The translations under genes were made by a program, and so were the position numbers. DNA of 64,000 nucleotides from Streptococcus salivarius (lineage in GTDB: Bacteria > Bacillota > Bacilli > Lactobacillales > Streptococcaceae): NCBI RefSeq assembly GCF_000785515.1, contig NZ_CP009913.1:1578001-1642000 (forward strand), read 5' to 3'. The stretch's first letter is position 1; every line of letters starts with the position of its first letter. This document shows positions 48,210 through 58,633 of this stretch, in pieces. The notes under the pieces are model-generated. The model was not told the origin of the DNA, did no database searches, and worked only from the letters and a program-made list of their open reading frames with translations.

Positions 48210-48904
48210 TTGCGACGTACCTCCACTGGTCCAGCTCCCACATTGAGAATCAATTTAACCGTCCGATGGGCATGCTCATACTCTGCCCCCTGCAAGGTCA
48301 AGCTTTCATAACGGAGATCGTATTCATCTTCATTAAAGAAGGTGACAGAGCTATAGATTGCCGATATGTTGAGTTTAACGGAAACATCAATTGGTACCAA
48401 GATAGTCGTCGGTCCATAGAGTTTCTGCAAAATCACGACATTATCTCGCCCCGAGATGATAACCTGGGTCAAATCAATCACATCTGTCCCAAAGAAACGG
48501 ATGATATTGATATCATCAAAGTCATAACGATCACTGACAGGTTCCATTCGAGTCCCAATCCACTGGTTTCGCACAGCCTGAGGATCCAAGTCGTCTTCCT
48601 TGAATTGAATGAGAGCGTAACGATTCTTTTTCTTGACCTGTGAAAAATGGTTAATCATGACATAGGCTACCCCCACTAAGATGGCAAGCACCACATAGAT
48701 ATTCCACATGGAAACCAGAAAGAGTGAAATCAAACAGATGGTCAAGACAAAGTCACTCTTGGACTCCTTGTTAAAGAAGCGAACCGCCAACAAGGTCAAG
48801 ACCAGTATGAAAATGAAACTGGTAATATCATTATTAAAGATGGTAATCAAGCCCAGAGTCAAAAGCAGGGCTTCCACCACTAAGAAAAAATTAAATTTGG
48901 TCAT
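48206..48904 (-). CDS. liaF: LiaF (VraT/YvqF), inhibitor of LiaS, 232 aa
   Basis: The N-terminal half is membrane embedded (about four helices in residues 5-95), followed by a cytoplasmic/peripheral beta-rich domain (DUF2154-like; IIRFFGTDVIDLTQVII, VPIDVSVKLNISAIYSSVTF). It keeps LiaS inactive until cell-wall antibiotics or membrane damage act. It is the first gene of liaFSR; the SD GAGAGG lies 5-6 nt before the ATG. Confidence 0.93.
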   Translation of the reverse strand: MTKFNFFLVVEALLLTLGLITIFNNDITSFIFILVLTLLAVRFFNKESKSDFVLTICLISLFLVSMWNIYVVLAILVGVAYVMINHFSQVKKKNRYALIQFKEDDLDPQAVRNQWIGTRMEPVSDRYDFDDINIIRFFGTDVIDLTQVIISGRDNVVILQKLYGPTTILVPIDVSVKLNISAIYSSVTFFNEDEYDLRYESLTLQGAEYEHAHRTVKLILNVGAGPVEVRRK

Positions 48905-49021
48905 AAGGACCTCTCAAATAAAAGTATACAGGCTTCATTCTATCAAATTTTAAGGCAATTGACAAAAGGACCTAGTTCGAGAGTTGGCTAGCTATGACAG
49001 ATAAGTGTGAGTAGAAAATAA

Positions 49022-49050
49022 AAAAGTGCCTCCATTACAGGAAGCACTAT
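49022..49050 (-). terminator. Terminator of the K+ channel gene
   Basis: Stem agtgcctcc/ggaagcact (one mismatch) with loop attaca is followed by a T-run on the minus strand. Confidence 0.82.
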
Positions 49051-49067
49051 CTTTCTTTCAAAAAATC

Positions 49068-49826
49068 TTATTCGTCAGTTTTATCCATTTTGCTATTCAT
49101 GAGTTGGACCGTCGTTCTGATTTCCTCCAGAATGACACGTTGCTCAGCCAGTTCCTTCTCAATCTCAGCTAATTTCCGTTCAGTCTGACGACCTGACCGC
49201 ACAAAAATATTATTGAGTGAGCTGGTTAATAACCCTAGGGTGGCAATCCCACTAAACATCAGAACGACCGCAACGGCCTTACCTACCAATGTTCGAGGAA
49301 CGATATCACCATAACCTACCGTAGTAACCGTTGCTACAGACCACCAAATAGCATCTATAAAATTATGGTGCTCTACTCGGGCAATAATAGCACTACTGAT
49401 AAGGATGATAATGCTATTAACCGAAAGCAGAAAATAAAAGCCATTTCTGCGATTAATGCGATTGGAAATGTGCTTGAGCTTACTACTCAAACCAATTAAG
49501 CGAGAGAGTTTGGCCAAACGAGCAAAGCGTCCCACCCTTGAAAAACGGAGGAAGGTAAAGACTTCATTGTAGGGAATAATAGCCAACAAGTCTAATACAT
49601 GCGTTTTAACAAAAATTCGCTTACGAGGTGCCAAGGAGAAACGAATCGCATAATCAATGGCAAAGATGAGCGTTATAGACTGATCTATCACTCTGAAAGG
49701 TCGCCTTCCAATTGAAATTAATCCAACCAAATCAAAGATAACCAAGCCAATGGAAATCAGGGCCAGGACCGTCATGACGATATCGTAGGTAATGATGTAC
49801 CTTCTCAGTTTTCTACGGTTTCTCAT
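49068..49826 (-). CDS. Voltage-gated-type potassium channel (Kv/KvAP-like), 252 aa
   Basis: Six-helix single-subunit K+ channel expected to tetramerise in the membrane. An Arg-rich S4 voltage sensor is seen as FLRFSRVGRFARLAKLSRLIG. The pore helix and selectivity filter are WWSVATVTTVGYGDIVP, with the K+ signature TVGYGD. A C-terminal coiled coil (ERKLAEIEKELAEQRVILEEI) probably drives assembly. I chose ATG 49826 because GGAGA lies 6-9 nt upstream and the promoter falls just before; a longer frame to 49922 is not supported. It stands alone between liaFSR and pknB. Confidence 0.93.
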   Translation of the reverse strand: MRNRRKLRRYIITYDIVMTVLALISIGLVIFDLVGLISIGRRPFRVIDQSITLIFAIDYAIRFSLAPRKRIFVKTHVLDLLAIIPYNEVFTFLRFSRVGRFARLAKLSRLIGLSSKLKHISNRINRRNGFYFLLSVNSIIILISSAIIARVEHHNFIDAIWWSVATVTTVGYGDIVPRTLVGKAVAVVLMFSGIATLGLLTSSLNNIFVRSGRQTERKLAEIEKELAEQRVILEEIRTTVQLMNSKMDKTDE

Positions 49827-49853
49827 AGCGTCTCTCCTATATGTGATGTCTTC

Positions 49854-49882
49854 ATTATAAAAAAATCTCTGACCCCTGGCAA
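49854..49882 (-). promoter_or_regulatory. Promoter of the K+ channel gene
   Basis: The -35 TTGCCA (49882-49877), a 17-nt spacer and the -10 TATAAT (49859-49854) lie 28 nt before the ATG. Confidence 0.8.
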
Positions 49883-49920
49883 GCAGGCTTTTTAAGCTAT
49901 CGACAAGAAGTCTAGATAAC

Positions 49921-49953
49921 AAAAAAGAGAGATGAAATAACCTCTCTTTTTTT
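49921..49953. terminator. Terminator after pknB
   Basis: Stem agagag/ctctct (49926-49947) with A6 on one side and T7 on the other acts after the pknB stop at 49974. Confidence 0.85.
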
Positions 49954-49973
49954 GTTATCTTAGTTATTTAAAA

Positions 49974-51848
49974 CTACTGTAGCTCTGTGTGAGTAGCCTC
50001 TGTCGAGGTTTCAGTGCTTGAAGTTGTACTGTCAGTACTTGAGCTCGTCGATGACGAATGTGTCGTACTGCTTGAGCTTGACTGTAGACTTGAACTTGCT
50101 GTTGCAACTGAAACATAGAGAATCACTGTACCATCAACACTTGTACCAGCTTGTGGATCTTGATAAAGGACCTCTGTACTGCTAGGAACCTTATCCTTGT
50201 CTAACTTGGCACCAGTATTATAGTCATGATACTCGATACTACTACTTGAGATACTCTTACGATTCAAGGTTTGAACCGCTGTTGAAACCGTCAAACCAGT
50301 CACATCAGGCATGGTAACTGTCTTAGGAGTTGCCACACGGAACTTAATCTTGGCCTTACTATCCTTAGGATTGAAAGACTTGTTTTTCCCTGGACTTTGA
50401 GATAGGATTTCTCCCTCTTCAGCACTGTCGTCTTCGACATGCTGAATATCAATTTGGTCCTCAGAAACGCCATAATTCGAAGTTAAGTCCTCAATGGCAT
50501 CTTTGTAGTTTTTACCTTTGTAGTCTTTCAACGCAAAACCTTTACTACCAGAAGAAACATAGACATCAATGCTTGATCCCTCTTTTCGTGTGGTTCCAGC
50601 TGTAGGATCAGTCTTGATGACCTTTCCTGTATCGACAGAGTCATCTTCCACTTCCTTAACTTCTCCTACCTTAAATCCAGCACCCTCAATGTTAGTCTGA
50701 GCTGCGGACAACTCTTGACCGACCACATTAGGCACCTGGACATTATCAGGATTGGTAAATACCAAATAGGCAAAGATGATAATACCAATAAAGACAAGTC
50801 CTAGGAAAACCTTGAGCAAGGTTGAGAAAAAGTTTTTCTTCTTTTTCTTCTTAGCTGGTGTCGTTTTTTTCCTTGGTTGTTTACTTGGAGCAGGTGTAGG
50901 CTCTGATGGCTCAGCAGCAACGGCTTTTTTCTCAAGACTTGCAGATGGAACTGGATCAACCTTTGGCAAGGTCTTGGTATCCGTCATATCATCAAAGACT
51001 ACCTTGGCATCGCGTCGATGACTAGGATGCAAACTCGTTACCAAGTCACGGCTCATTTCCAAAGTACTATTATAACGATTCTCTAGTTTTTTGGCTGTTG
51101 CTCGAATAACCACGTTTTCCAAGGCTTGGGGAACATTACGGTTCTCTGCCAAAATAGATGGGAGTGGCTTTTGGAAATGTTGGAGTGCAATGGTTACTGC
51201 ACTGTCACCATCATAAGGAATATGACCTGTCAACATTTCAAAAAGCATAATACCCATAGCATAGATGTCGCTTTGGATAGTTGCTTTCGATCCACGAGCC
51301 TGCTCTGGTGAGAGGTAGTGGACAGAACCCAACATAGAGTTAGTTTGAGTTAGACTAGTCTCTGCAAAGGCAACCGCAATTCCGAAGTCTGTGACCTTGG
51401 CTGTACCGTCCTTAGTTAAAAGAACGTTTTGTGGCTTAAGGTCACGGTGGATAATGCCCTTTTGGTGGGCAAGAGTCATGGCGGAAAGAACCTCCCCCAT
51501 GATACGCACAACATCTTGGTTAGAAAGTGGCGCATGGTCTTGAATATATTTCTTCAAGTCCGAACCATCCACATACTCCATCACCAAAAACTGCTGGCCG
51601 TCTTCTTCGCCAATATCTCGGATAGCAACGATATTAGGATGACTGAGTTCTGCCATGGCACGCGCTTCACGCTGGAAACGCGCCACAGCCACCTGATCCG
51701 TTTGGTAATTGGTACGTAGCACCTTAATAGCTACTCTTTCATTATCCAGAATCAGGTCGTTAGCCAGATAAACATCCGCCATACCACCACGCCCGATAGA
51801 CTTAAGGATTCGATAACGTCCAGCAAACAATTTGCCAACTTGGATCAT
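49974..51848 (-). CDS. pknB: PASTA-domain Ser/Thr protein kinase PknB/StkP, 624 aa
   Basis: Membrane kinase that coordinates division and wall synthesis. The kinase domain is at about residues 1-275: glycine loop [20 protein letters not shown] Lys, HRDLKPQN catalytic loop, DFGIA and SPEQARG. A juxtamembrane Lys-rich segment precedes a transmembrane helix at about 343-365. Outside are three PASTA domains (about 368-590), which bind peptidoglycan fragments or lipid II; S. pneumoniae StkP has four. A Ser/Thr-only tail of about 40 residues ends the protein. The ATG overlaps the pppL stop by one base (TAATG), so the kinase and phosphatase are co-translated. Confidence 0.96.
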   Translation of the reverse strand: MIQVGKLFAGRYRILKSIGRGGMADVYLANDLILDNERVAIKVLRTNYQTDQVAVARFQREARAMAELSHPNIVAIRDIGEEDGQQFLVMEYVDGSDLKKYIQDHAPLSNQDVVRIMGEVLSAMTLAHQKGIIHRDLKPQNVLLTKDGTAKVTDFGIAVAFAETSLTQTNSMLGSVHYLSPEQARGSKATIQSDIYAMGIMLFEMLTGHIPYDGDSAVTIALQHFQKPLPSILAENRNVPQALENVVIRATAKKLENRYNSTLEMSRDLVTSLHPSHRRDAKVVFDDMTDTKTLPKVDPVPSASLEKKAVAAEPSEPTPAPSKQPRKKTTPAKKKKKKNFFSTLLKVFLGLVFIGIIIFAYLVFTNPDNVQVPNVVGQELSAAQTNIEGAGFKVGEVKEVEDDSVDTGKVIKTDPTAGTTRKEGSSIDVYVSSGSKGFALKDYKGKNYKDAIEDLTSNYGVSEDQIDIQHVEDDSAEEGEILSQSPGKNKSFNPKDSKAKIKFRVATPKTVTMPDVTGLTVSTAVQTLNRKSISSSSIEYHDYNTGAKLDKDKVPSSTEVLYQDPQAGTSVDGTVILYVSVATASSSLQSSSSSTTHSSSTSSSTDSTTSSTETSTEATHTELQ

Positions 51849-52585
51849 TATCCTTCCTCACTTTCTATTTTGATGAGAGCAACGGTAATATTATCATGAC
51901 CACCAGCCTCATTGGCTGCAGCTACCAAACGACTCGTTTTTTCTTCGACGAAACCAGGGCTGTTGACAATATGAACAATTTGTTCGACTGAAATCATATT
52001 GGTCAAACCATCTGAATTGGCCAAAATATAGTCTCCTGGTTCCAATTGTTGGACACCAAGGTCAGCCTCAATCGGAGCAGCTTGCCCAATAGATTGCGTA
52101 ATGATATTACGTTGTGGGTGAACCGCTGCTTCTTCTTCAGTCAACTGACCAGCCCTGATAAGAGCATTGACCAAAGAGTGGTCATTCGTCAATTGCTTAT
52201 ACTCACCATTACGGATAAGGGCAATACGTGAATCCCCAACATGGGCGAAAATCACAGCATTATCAACAAAGGCAAGAACCTCGATAGTTGTTCCCATTCC
52301 CTTATATTCTTCGTTTTGGCCAAGTTCATAGATTTTACGATTTTCTGCATCAATAGCAGCAATCATCCAATCACGAATTTGACTCAACTCACGAAAATCA
52401 GTGTTAATCCAGTCACGACCAAGGTCAGTTACTGACATCTCACTGGCAATATTTCCAGCACGGTGTCCACCCATTCCGTCTGCAACAACGACAAGGGTAA
52501 CACCAGCTTGGTTGACAAATTTATTAACAAAATCTTGGTTGTTTGACCGTTTTTGGCCAATGTCCGTTAATAATGATATTTCCAT
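51848..52585 (-). CDS. pppL: PP2C-family Ser/Thr phosphatase PppL/PhpP (Stp), 245 aa
   Basis: Mn2+/Mg2+-dependent phosphatase that reverses PknB phosphorylation. PP2C motifs are in order: [18 protein letters not shown] (metal Asp), [43 protein letters not shown] and [12 protein letters not shown] chose ATG 52585 because it gives the conserved PhpP N-terminus; ATG 52612 behind GAGGAGGAA is an alternative adding nine residues. It is tightly coupled to pknB. Confidence 0.94.
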   Translation of the reverse strand: MEISLLTDIGQKRSNNQDFVNKFVNQAGVTLVVVADGMGGHRAGNIASEMSVTDLGRDWINTDFRELSQIRDWMIAAIDAENRKIYELGQNEEYKGMGTTIEVLAFVDNAVIFAHVGDSRIALIRNGEYKQLTNDHSLVNALIRAGQLTEEEAAVHPQRNIITQSIGQAAPIEADLGVQQLEPGDYILANSDGLTNMISVEQIVHIVNSPGFVEEKTSRLVAAANEAGGHDNITVALIKIESEEG

Positions 52586-52628
52586 AGTTTTCTTTCTGAC
52601 TTGCGTCAGCATTTCCTCCTCTGTAACC

Positions 52629-53957
52629 CTAAGCTTTTTTACGCAACTGTGCGATGAAAAAACCATCAGTTAGATACTGTTCGGGGGTAATTGCCAAACA
52701 GCCATTGACCACGATGTCTTTACATGGATGGTCTAAGGCAACTTGCTCAAAATCAGGATGGCTCTCAAGAAAGGCTTGAATCACCTCTTGATTTTCTTCT
52801 GCTATGATGGTGCAAGTACTATATGTTATTATACCACCTTTTCGTAGGGTTTGACAAACGCTGGATAGGATATCCAACTGCACAGCCTTAAGAGACTCAA
52901 AGTCTTGGAGGTCCTTGTTATATTTGATATCAGGTTTCCGACGAATGAGCCCAATCCCTGAACAAGGAGCATCCACTAAAATCTTGTCAAAACTATCAGC
53001 TGGAAAGACTTGATGTACCTGACTAGCATCCAGTTTCTGTGTCTTAACCTTATCAGCTAGGCCAAGACGTTGGGCATTTTCTTCGATAAGGGCAAGCTTA
53101 TGATCATAGAGATCAAGCGCCGTCACATGTCCACTCGTCAAATAAGAGGCCATATGAACCGTCTTACCACCAGGTGCCGCACAGGCATCCAGGATTTCTT
53201 CTTCACCTTGAATCCCTAAAGTTGGCGCAACCAGTTGACTGGTCTCATCCTGAATGGTCAACAAGCCCTCTTTAAAATAATCTGTTCCAGCAAAGTAACC
53301 GGAAGACTTAACAAGCCCGACTGGTGATAGAACTGAACGCTCAGCCCCAGTGGCCTCCTCTATCTCTTCCAAACGTGACGCATCCGTTACACGCACACTA
53401 GCCTTATTTCTCACAAAGAGGCTTTGGAAAATAGCAAGGGCACGGTCTTCCCCGTACTGGTCGATAAGTTTTTTAACCAACCATACAGGTAGAGAATACT
53501 GAACGGAATAGCGTTTATTGACACGTTTAATCTGGCTTGGATTTGGCAAAGGCTGGCTAGATAGTTTACGAAGAACCGCATTTACCAGCTTCTCAGCACC
53601 CTTTTTATTGCCACGATTTTTGGCAATAGCAACAGCATCGTTAACTACTGCATGGGCTGGAATCTTATCTAAATAGGCTAGCTGATAGAGACTTAAGAGC
53701 AAGAGGTCATAAACCCAAGGTTCAAGCTTATCACGGTCCTCAATAACATGGGCTAGAATCCACTCCAAAGTAATCTTACGAGCTAAAGTCCCGTAAACAA
53801 TTTCCGTCACCAAGGCCTTGTCTTTATCTGTTAGCTGCGACTTGCTCAGATGTGCATTGAGAGCAATATTTGAGTAGGCCCCTTCCTGGAAGACTTCTTC
53901 TAAGACTTCGAGTGCCTGTCCACGAGCTGTTTTTTTCCAATCATTGGCCAAATGCAT
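52629..53957 (-). CDS. rsmB: 16S rRNA (cytosine-967-C5)-methyltransferase, 442 aa
   Basis: Also called sun. An N-terminal NusB-like RNA-binding domain (about residues 8-135) is followed by a Rossmann methyltransferase: SAM motif [27 protein letters not shown] (motif IV Cys) and ITYSTCTI (motif VI, catalytic Cys). Starts GTG 53960 and ATG 53957 are adjacent; the ATG is preferred. It overlaps the fmt 3' end by 17 bp. Confidence 0.95.
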   Translation of the reverse strand: MHLANDWKKTARGQALEVLEEVFQEGAYSNIALNAHLSKSQLTDKDKALVTEIVYGTLARKITLEWILAHVIEDRDKLEPWVYDLLLLSLYQLAYLDKIPAHAVVNDAVAIAKNRGNKKGAEKLVNAVLRKLSSQPLPNPSQIKRVNKRYSVQYSLPVWLVKKLIDQYGEDRALAIFQSLFVRNKASVRVTDASRLEEIEEATGAERSVLSPVGLVKSSGYFAGTDYFKEGLLTIQDETSQLVAPTLGIQGEEEILDACAAPGGKTVHMASYLTSGHVTALDLYDHKLALIEENAQRLGLADKVKTQKLDASQVHQVFPADSFDKILVDAPCSGIGLIRRKPDIKYNKDLQDFESLKAVQLDILSSVCQTLRKGGIITYSTCTIIAEENQEVIQAFLESHPDFEQVALDHPCKDIVVNGCLAITPEQYLTDGFFIAQLRKKA

Positions 53958-54876
53958 CACCTACTTCAAGATTGCGTCCGACCCCATTAAGGAAATCAGC
54001 AATAGCCATACGAGGTTTTCCAGCAGGTTGAACTGTCTTAAGCGAAATAGCTCCTTGGCCAGTCGCAACTACCAAACTCTTCTTGGTTTTTTCAATAATA
54101 TGACCAGCCTGTCCTTGACCTTCTGCCAAATTCGCTTCATAAATTTTGAAACGTTTGCCATCAAGCAAGGTATGGGCCACAGGCCATGGGTACATACCAC
54201 GGATTTGATTGAAGATGTCACGAGCCGGCTTATTCCAATCAAGGCGCTCCTCTTCTGGGCTAATATTTGGCGAAAATGTTACCTGACTGGCATCTTGAGG
54301 AACAGGTTTGATTTCCCCAGCGATATAGGCAGGCAAGGTTTCAAGCAAGAGGTCACGCCCCAAGACTGCCAATTTTTCAAACATGGTACCAACATTATCC
54401 TCGTCAAGAATTGGCAAGGCCTTTTGGCTAACCATGTCACCAGCATCCATTTCCTTGACCATTTCCATAATCGTCACACCCGCTTCTGCATCACCATTGA
54501 TAATGGCATAATGGATAGGTGCTCCACCACGGTATTTTGGCAGGAGTGAAGCGTGGACATTCACAGCAAAATCCATGCTATCAAGCAACTTACTTGGCAA
54601 GAATTGTCCATAAGCCGCAGTAACAATACCATCAGCACCAAGTGACATAAGTTGTGCCATTTCTTCAGATCCTGACAACTTTTCAGGTTGATAAATTGGC
54701 AAGTCATGCGCCAAGGCAACTTCCTTGACCGGTGTCATACGAATTTCTTTTTTACGGCCGACAGCGCGGTCTGGTTGCGTTACCACAGCGACAATATCAT
54801 AACGCTCATCGGTCAAAAGTCCTTCCAGCACTGTCGCTGAAAAGGCAGGCGTTCCCATAAATACTAATTTTGTCAT
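53941..54876 (-). CDS. fmt: Methionyl-tRNA formyltransferase, 311 aa
   Basis: Formylates initiator Met-tRNA. The 10-formyl-tetrahydrofolate site is the hallmark [18 protein letters not shown] (Asn/His/Asp catalytic set with NVHAS and DAGDM). The N-terminus is [15 protein letters not shown] and a C-terminal OB-like domain is present. The SD AAGGAAG lies 4-6 nt before the ATG. It is part of the priA-fmt-rsmB-pppL-pknB run. Confidence 0.97.
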   Translation of the reverse strand: MTKLVFMGTPAFSATVLEGLLTDERYDIVAVVTQPDRAVGRKKEIRMTPVKEVALAHDLPIYQPEKLSGSEEMAQLMSLGADGIVTAAYGQFLPSKLLDSMDFAVNVHASLLPKYRGGAPIHYAIINGDAEAGVTIMEMVKEMDAGDMVSQKALPILDEDNVGTMFEKLAVLGRDLLLETLPAYIAGEIKPVPQDASQVTFSPNISPEEERLDWNKPARDIFNQIRGMYPWPVAHTLLDGKRFKIYEANLAEGQGQAGHIIEKTKKSLVVATGQGAISLKTVQPAGKPRMAIADFLNGVGRNLEVGDAFGQ

Positions 54877-54893
54877 ATTCTTCCTTTTCTAGA

Positions 54894-57290
54894 TTAGGTA
54901 AAATTCTGAGGTTCGTGATCAATAATCAAACGCAGGTCCTTGTTCTCAGGCTCCTGGGTCATGTCAAGGACCCTATTAAGCGTTTCTTCCAAGTTATCCT
55001 CAAAACGGTATTTGATAATAATCTGATAGTGATAAAGGTTATGTGTTCGGGCAATTGGCTTAGGCGTAGGCCCTAGGAAGGTCACCTTGTCTGACAGGTG
55101 CTCTCTTAAATAAGCCATAACCTCATAGCTCTTGCGAACTACAAACTCTTCATCCTTGTGAGAAAGCGTAATTCCTACCGTATAGAAATAAGGGGGATAG
55201 GCCAACTGACGTCGAATCCCCATTTCATAGGCGTAGAAACCTTCATAATCCTGTTGCTGTGCAAACCGAATGGCATAATGACTAGGATTATAGGTTTGAA
55301 TAATAACTTCCCCTTCCTTGTCAGCACGACCAGCACGACCAGCCACCTGAGTCAAGAGTTGGAAGGTACGCTCAGCTGAACGAAAATCTGGTAAATTTAG
55401 CGACGTATCTGCATTCAAGACCCCTACCAAGGTAACATTTGGAAAATCCAAGCCCTTGGCAATCATCTGAGTTCCAAGCAAAATGTCAGCCTTACCACTT
55501 CCAAAGGCCTCCAAGAGTTTCTCGTGAGCCCCTTTCTTGCGTGTCGTATCAACATCCATACGAATCACTTTGGCTTCTGGCAAAAGTTCCGTCAATTGGT
55601 CATAAGCCTTCTGTGTCCCAGTCCCATAATAGCGAATCTGACGGCTCTGACAGTTAGGGCAGACATGTGGTATTGCTTTTTGAAAATCACAATAGTGGCA
55701 ATTCATGGTCTTGGTATCCATATGCAAGGTTAGGGAAATATCACAGTTGGGACAATCATCCACATAGCCACAGTCACGACACATGACAAAAGAGGAATAG
55801 CCACGACGGTTCAACATTAGCACGACTTGTTCCTTACGTCCCAAGCGTTCTCGGATTTTCTCTAAGAGAGGTGGCGTAAAATCACTAGCCTCTTGACGGC
55901 CCACAAAATCCTTAAAGTCCACCACTTCCACCTGAGGAATTTTGGCATTAGGATTAGCCCTCTGAGTCAACTCAAGAAAATGGTAAACCCCTTTCTGAGC
56001 TCTCGCCCGAGTCTCAATAGACGGTGTTGCTGAACCAAGAACAAGCACGGCTCCATGACTCTTAGCCCTAAGCAAGGCCACATCTCTAGCATGGTAGCGA
56101 GGATTGGATTCTTGTTTATAAGTAGCCTCATGTTCCTCATCGATAATGATAGCTCCGATATTGTCCAAGGGAGCAAAGATCGCCGAACGTGCTCCTACCA
56201 CAACCTTGGCCTGGCCTGACCTAACCTTTCGCCACTCGTCAAATTTCTCACCGTCTGACAAGCCTGAATGCATGATGGCCACCAAGTCACCAAACCGTGA
56301 AATGAAACGATTGGTCATTTGGGGCGTCAGGGAAATCTCTGGTACCAAGACAATAGCCGTTTTCCCCATAGCCAAGGTCCTCTCGATAAGATGCAGATAG
56401 ACCTCTGTCTTACCTGATCCCGTTACCCCTTCCAATAAGAATGGTTTGCCGCCTTGTCCAATTTGGCGCGTCATTTCTTCAACAGCATGTGCCTGTTGAG
56501 CATTAAGCTCAAGAAAATCCGTCTTCTCTACCTTTTCAAAGTAGCTATCGGCACGATTGACCTCAACTTCAGTGATGACCAAGGCACCAGCTTCGATGAA
56601 AAACTTAACCACATCTCGTGAAAAAAGTTTGTGGAGGTCTGCCACCTTCCCTGGCTCACTCTTCTCGAGCAAGAAGTCTCGCATCTCCAAACGCCTCTTA
56701 GCCCGCTGCGAAATAGCCAAAGTCTCAAGAATGCCCTTTTGAACACTATAGTGCTTCTCAGTCTTAATGTTCTGCTTATCCTTAGCAAGGTAATCAACCG
56801 TTACACGCCCAGACTGGACCAGACGAGGAATGGCTTGACGCTGCTCCTCTGACAACTGCGAGAAAAGAACATGATCCTGCCCCTGAAGAAAAGTCTGTTT
56901 ATCTTCTTCACCTAGTTTATCAGTCGCCATGATAACCTTATCGTACTGAGAATTAAGGAGACCAGGTAGCATTGACTTCAAGATGGAAATCTTATAGGAA
57001 AAGACCGTATGTCGCATCTGATCAGCCAAGTCCAGTTGATCCTGATTAAGGACTGGCTCATAATCTAAAAGCTCAGCAATAGGTTTTAATTCAGGAAAGT
57101 CTCTTAAATCCTCCTGCTCCTCGAAGCCAATAACAAAGCCTTGCAATAGACGATTTCCTTTACCAAAAGGCACATGCACTCGCATACCAATGGCAATTTG
57201 ACCTTGCATGGCTTCAGGGATAAGGTAACTATAAGGTCTGTCCGTCTGCATCAGAGGAACGTCTACAATAATTTGTGCTACTAAAACCAT
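54894..57290 (-). CDS. priA: Primosomal helicase PriA (N'), 798 aa
   Basis: Restarts stalled replication forks by unwinding 3'-5' and loading the replisome. Features are the N-terminal DNA-binding domain (VPLMQTDRPYSYLIP), Walker A EGVTGSGKTEVYL at about residue 285, a DEEH box (IIIDEEHEATYKQ), and zinc-binding Cys pairs (CRDCG, CPNC, CHYC, CPNCQS) around residues 510-560. The SD AGGAGG lies 5-6 nt before the ATG. The 142-bp gap from rpoZ shows no terminator. Confidence 0.97.
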   Translation of the reverse strand: MVLVAQIIVDVPLMQTDRPYSYLIPEAMQGQIAIGMRVHVPFGKGNRLLQGFVIGFEEQEDLRDFPELKPIAELLDYEPVLNQDQLDLADQMRHTVFSYKISILKSMLPGLLNSQYDKVIMATDKLGEEDKQTFLQGQDHVLFSQLSEEQRQAIPRLVQSGRVTVDYLAKDKQNIKTEKHYSVQKGILETLAISQRAKRRLEMRDFLLEKSEPGKVADLHKLFSRDVVKFFIEAGALVITEVEVNRADSYFEKVEKTDFLELNAQQAHAVEEMTRQIGQGGKPFLLEGVTGSGKTEVYLHLIERTLAMGKTAIVLVPEISLTPQMTNRFISRFGDLVAIMHSGLSDGEKFDEWRKVRSGQAKVVVGARSAIFAPLDNIGAIIIDEEHEATYKQESNPRYHARDVALLRAKSHGAVLVLGSATPSIETRARAQKGVYHFLELTQRANPNAKIPQVEVVDFKDFVGRQEASDFTPPLLEKIRERLGRKEQVVLMLNRRGYSSFVMCRDCGYVDDCPNCDISLTLHMDTKTMNCHYCDFQKAIPHVCPNCQSRQIRYYGTGTQKAYDQLTELLPEAKVIRMDVDTTRKKGAHEKLLEAFGSGKADILLGTQMIAKGLDFPNVTLVGVLNADTSLNLPDFRSAERTFQLLTQVAGRAGRADKEGEVIIQTYNPSHYAIRFAQQQDYEGFYAYEMGIRRQLAYPPYFYTVGITLSHKDEEFVVRKSYEVMAYLREHLSDKVTFLGPTPKPIARTHNLYHYQIIIKYRFEDNLEETLNRVLDMTQEPENKDLRLIIDHEPQNFT

Positions 57291-57432
57291 AAATTTCCTC
57301 CTGTCACTTCCTTAAGACCAGTATCTTTAAAGCTCAAGAAAAGCTGAGCTCTTGATTATCATCATAAAGAAGGAAGCTGAGACACTATGCCTCAGCTCCC
57401 CTCTCCTCATAAACCAAAGCTTGACTTTGATT

Positions 57433-57747
57433 TTAGATTTTATCGCCTTCTTCTTTTTCTTTAGCGATTTGTTCTTTGATTTTACGTTCTTCTTCCTCAG
57501 CAGCAAGTCGTGCTTGAATCACTTTCAAACGTGCCAATTCACGTTTAGATTCTGGATCTGGGTGAATAGTCACATTACCAGATTCAATTTCTTCAAGGGC
57601 TTGAAGGGTTGGTTTTACTGACGTAAACTCTTGAGTTGGTTCAGCACCAGCAGCCAATTCATGGGCACGTTTGGCTTGCAAAATAACCAATGAATATTTT
57701 GAAGGCACTTTATCCAAAAGTTTGTCAATAGAGGGTTTCAACATCAT
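57433..57747 (-). CDS. rpoZ: RNA polymerase omega subunit, 104 aa
   Basis: Small core subunit that helps fold beta prime. The N-terminus [22 protein letters not shown] and the [11 protein letters not shown] segment are conserved omega features. The Lys/Glu-rich C-terminal helix is typical of streptococci. Two adjacent ATGs (57747, 57744) are possible. It follows gmk after 21 bp, the standard Firmicutes order. Confidence 0.95.
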   Translation of the reverse strand: MMLKPSIDKLLDKVPSKYSLVILQAKRAHELAAGAEPTQEFTSVKPTLQALEEIESGNVTIHPDPESKRELARLKVIQARLAAEEEERKIKEQIAKEKEEGDKI

Positions 57748-57768
57748 AATTCTATACCTATTTCTAAT

Positions 57769-58407
<639 letters not shown>

Positions 58408-58440
58408 TTAAACTAAGATTAAAAATCTTCTTATGACTCA

Positions 58441-58478
58441 CCTTAAAAAAAGAGAAAGCAATCATCTCTTTTTTAAGG
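58441..58478 (-). terminator. Terminator-like hairpin in the gmk leader (possible attenuator)
   Basis: A long stem ccttaaaaaa-gaga/tctc-ttttttaagg lies between the gmk promoter and its ATG. Its 3' arm carries a T-run on the minus strand, but pairing of the T-run with the A-run may make it a weak terminator. Confidence 0.5.
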
Positions 58479-58540
58479 CTTAGGGGTTGTTCAGTGATTA
58501 AGTTACAGCTCACTTTTCAAAGCATGCGTTTTTCCTTACT

Positions 58541-58569
58541 ATTTTACCAATAAAAGTGACTTTTTTCAA
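58541..58569 (-). promoter_or_regulatory. Promoter of the gmk-rpoZ-priA operon
   Basis: The -35 TTGAAA (58569-58564), a 17-nt spacer and the -10 TAAAAT (58546-58541) give a leader of about 136 nt before gmk. Confidence 0.72.
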
Positions 58570-58582
58570 GGTGAGGACACCA

Positions 58583-58624
58583 TTAAAAAGAGTGAATCCC
58601 TTTTCCCAGTACTCACTCTTTTTA
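58583..58624 (-). terminator. Terminator of ftsY
   Basis: Arms aaaaagagtga/tcactcttttt with a 17-nt loop lie 10 nt past the ftsY stop. Confidence 0.82.
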
Positions 58625-58633
58625 AACACTCTT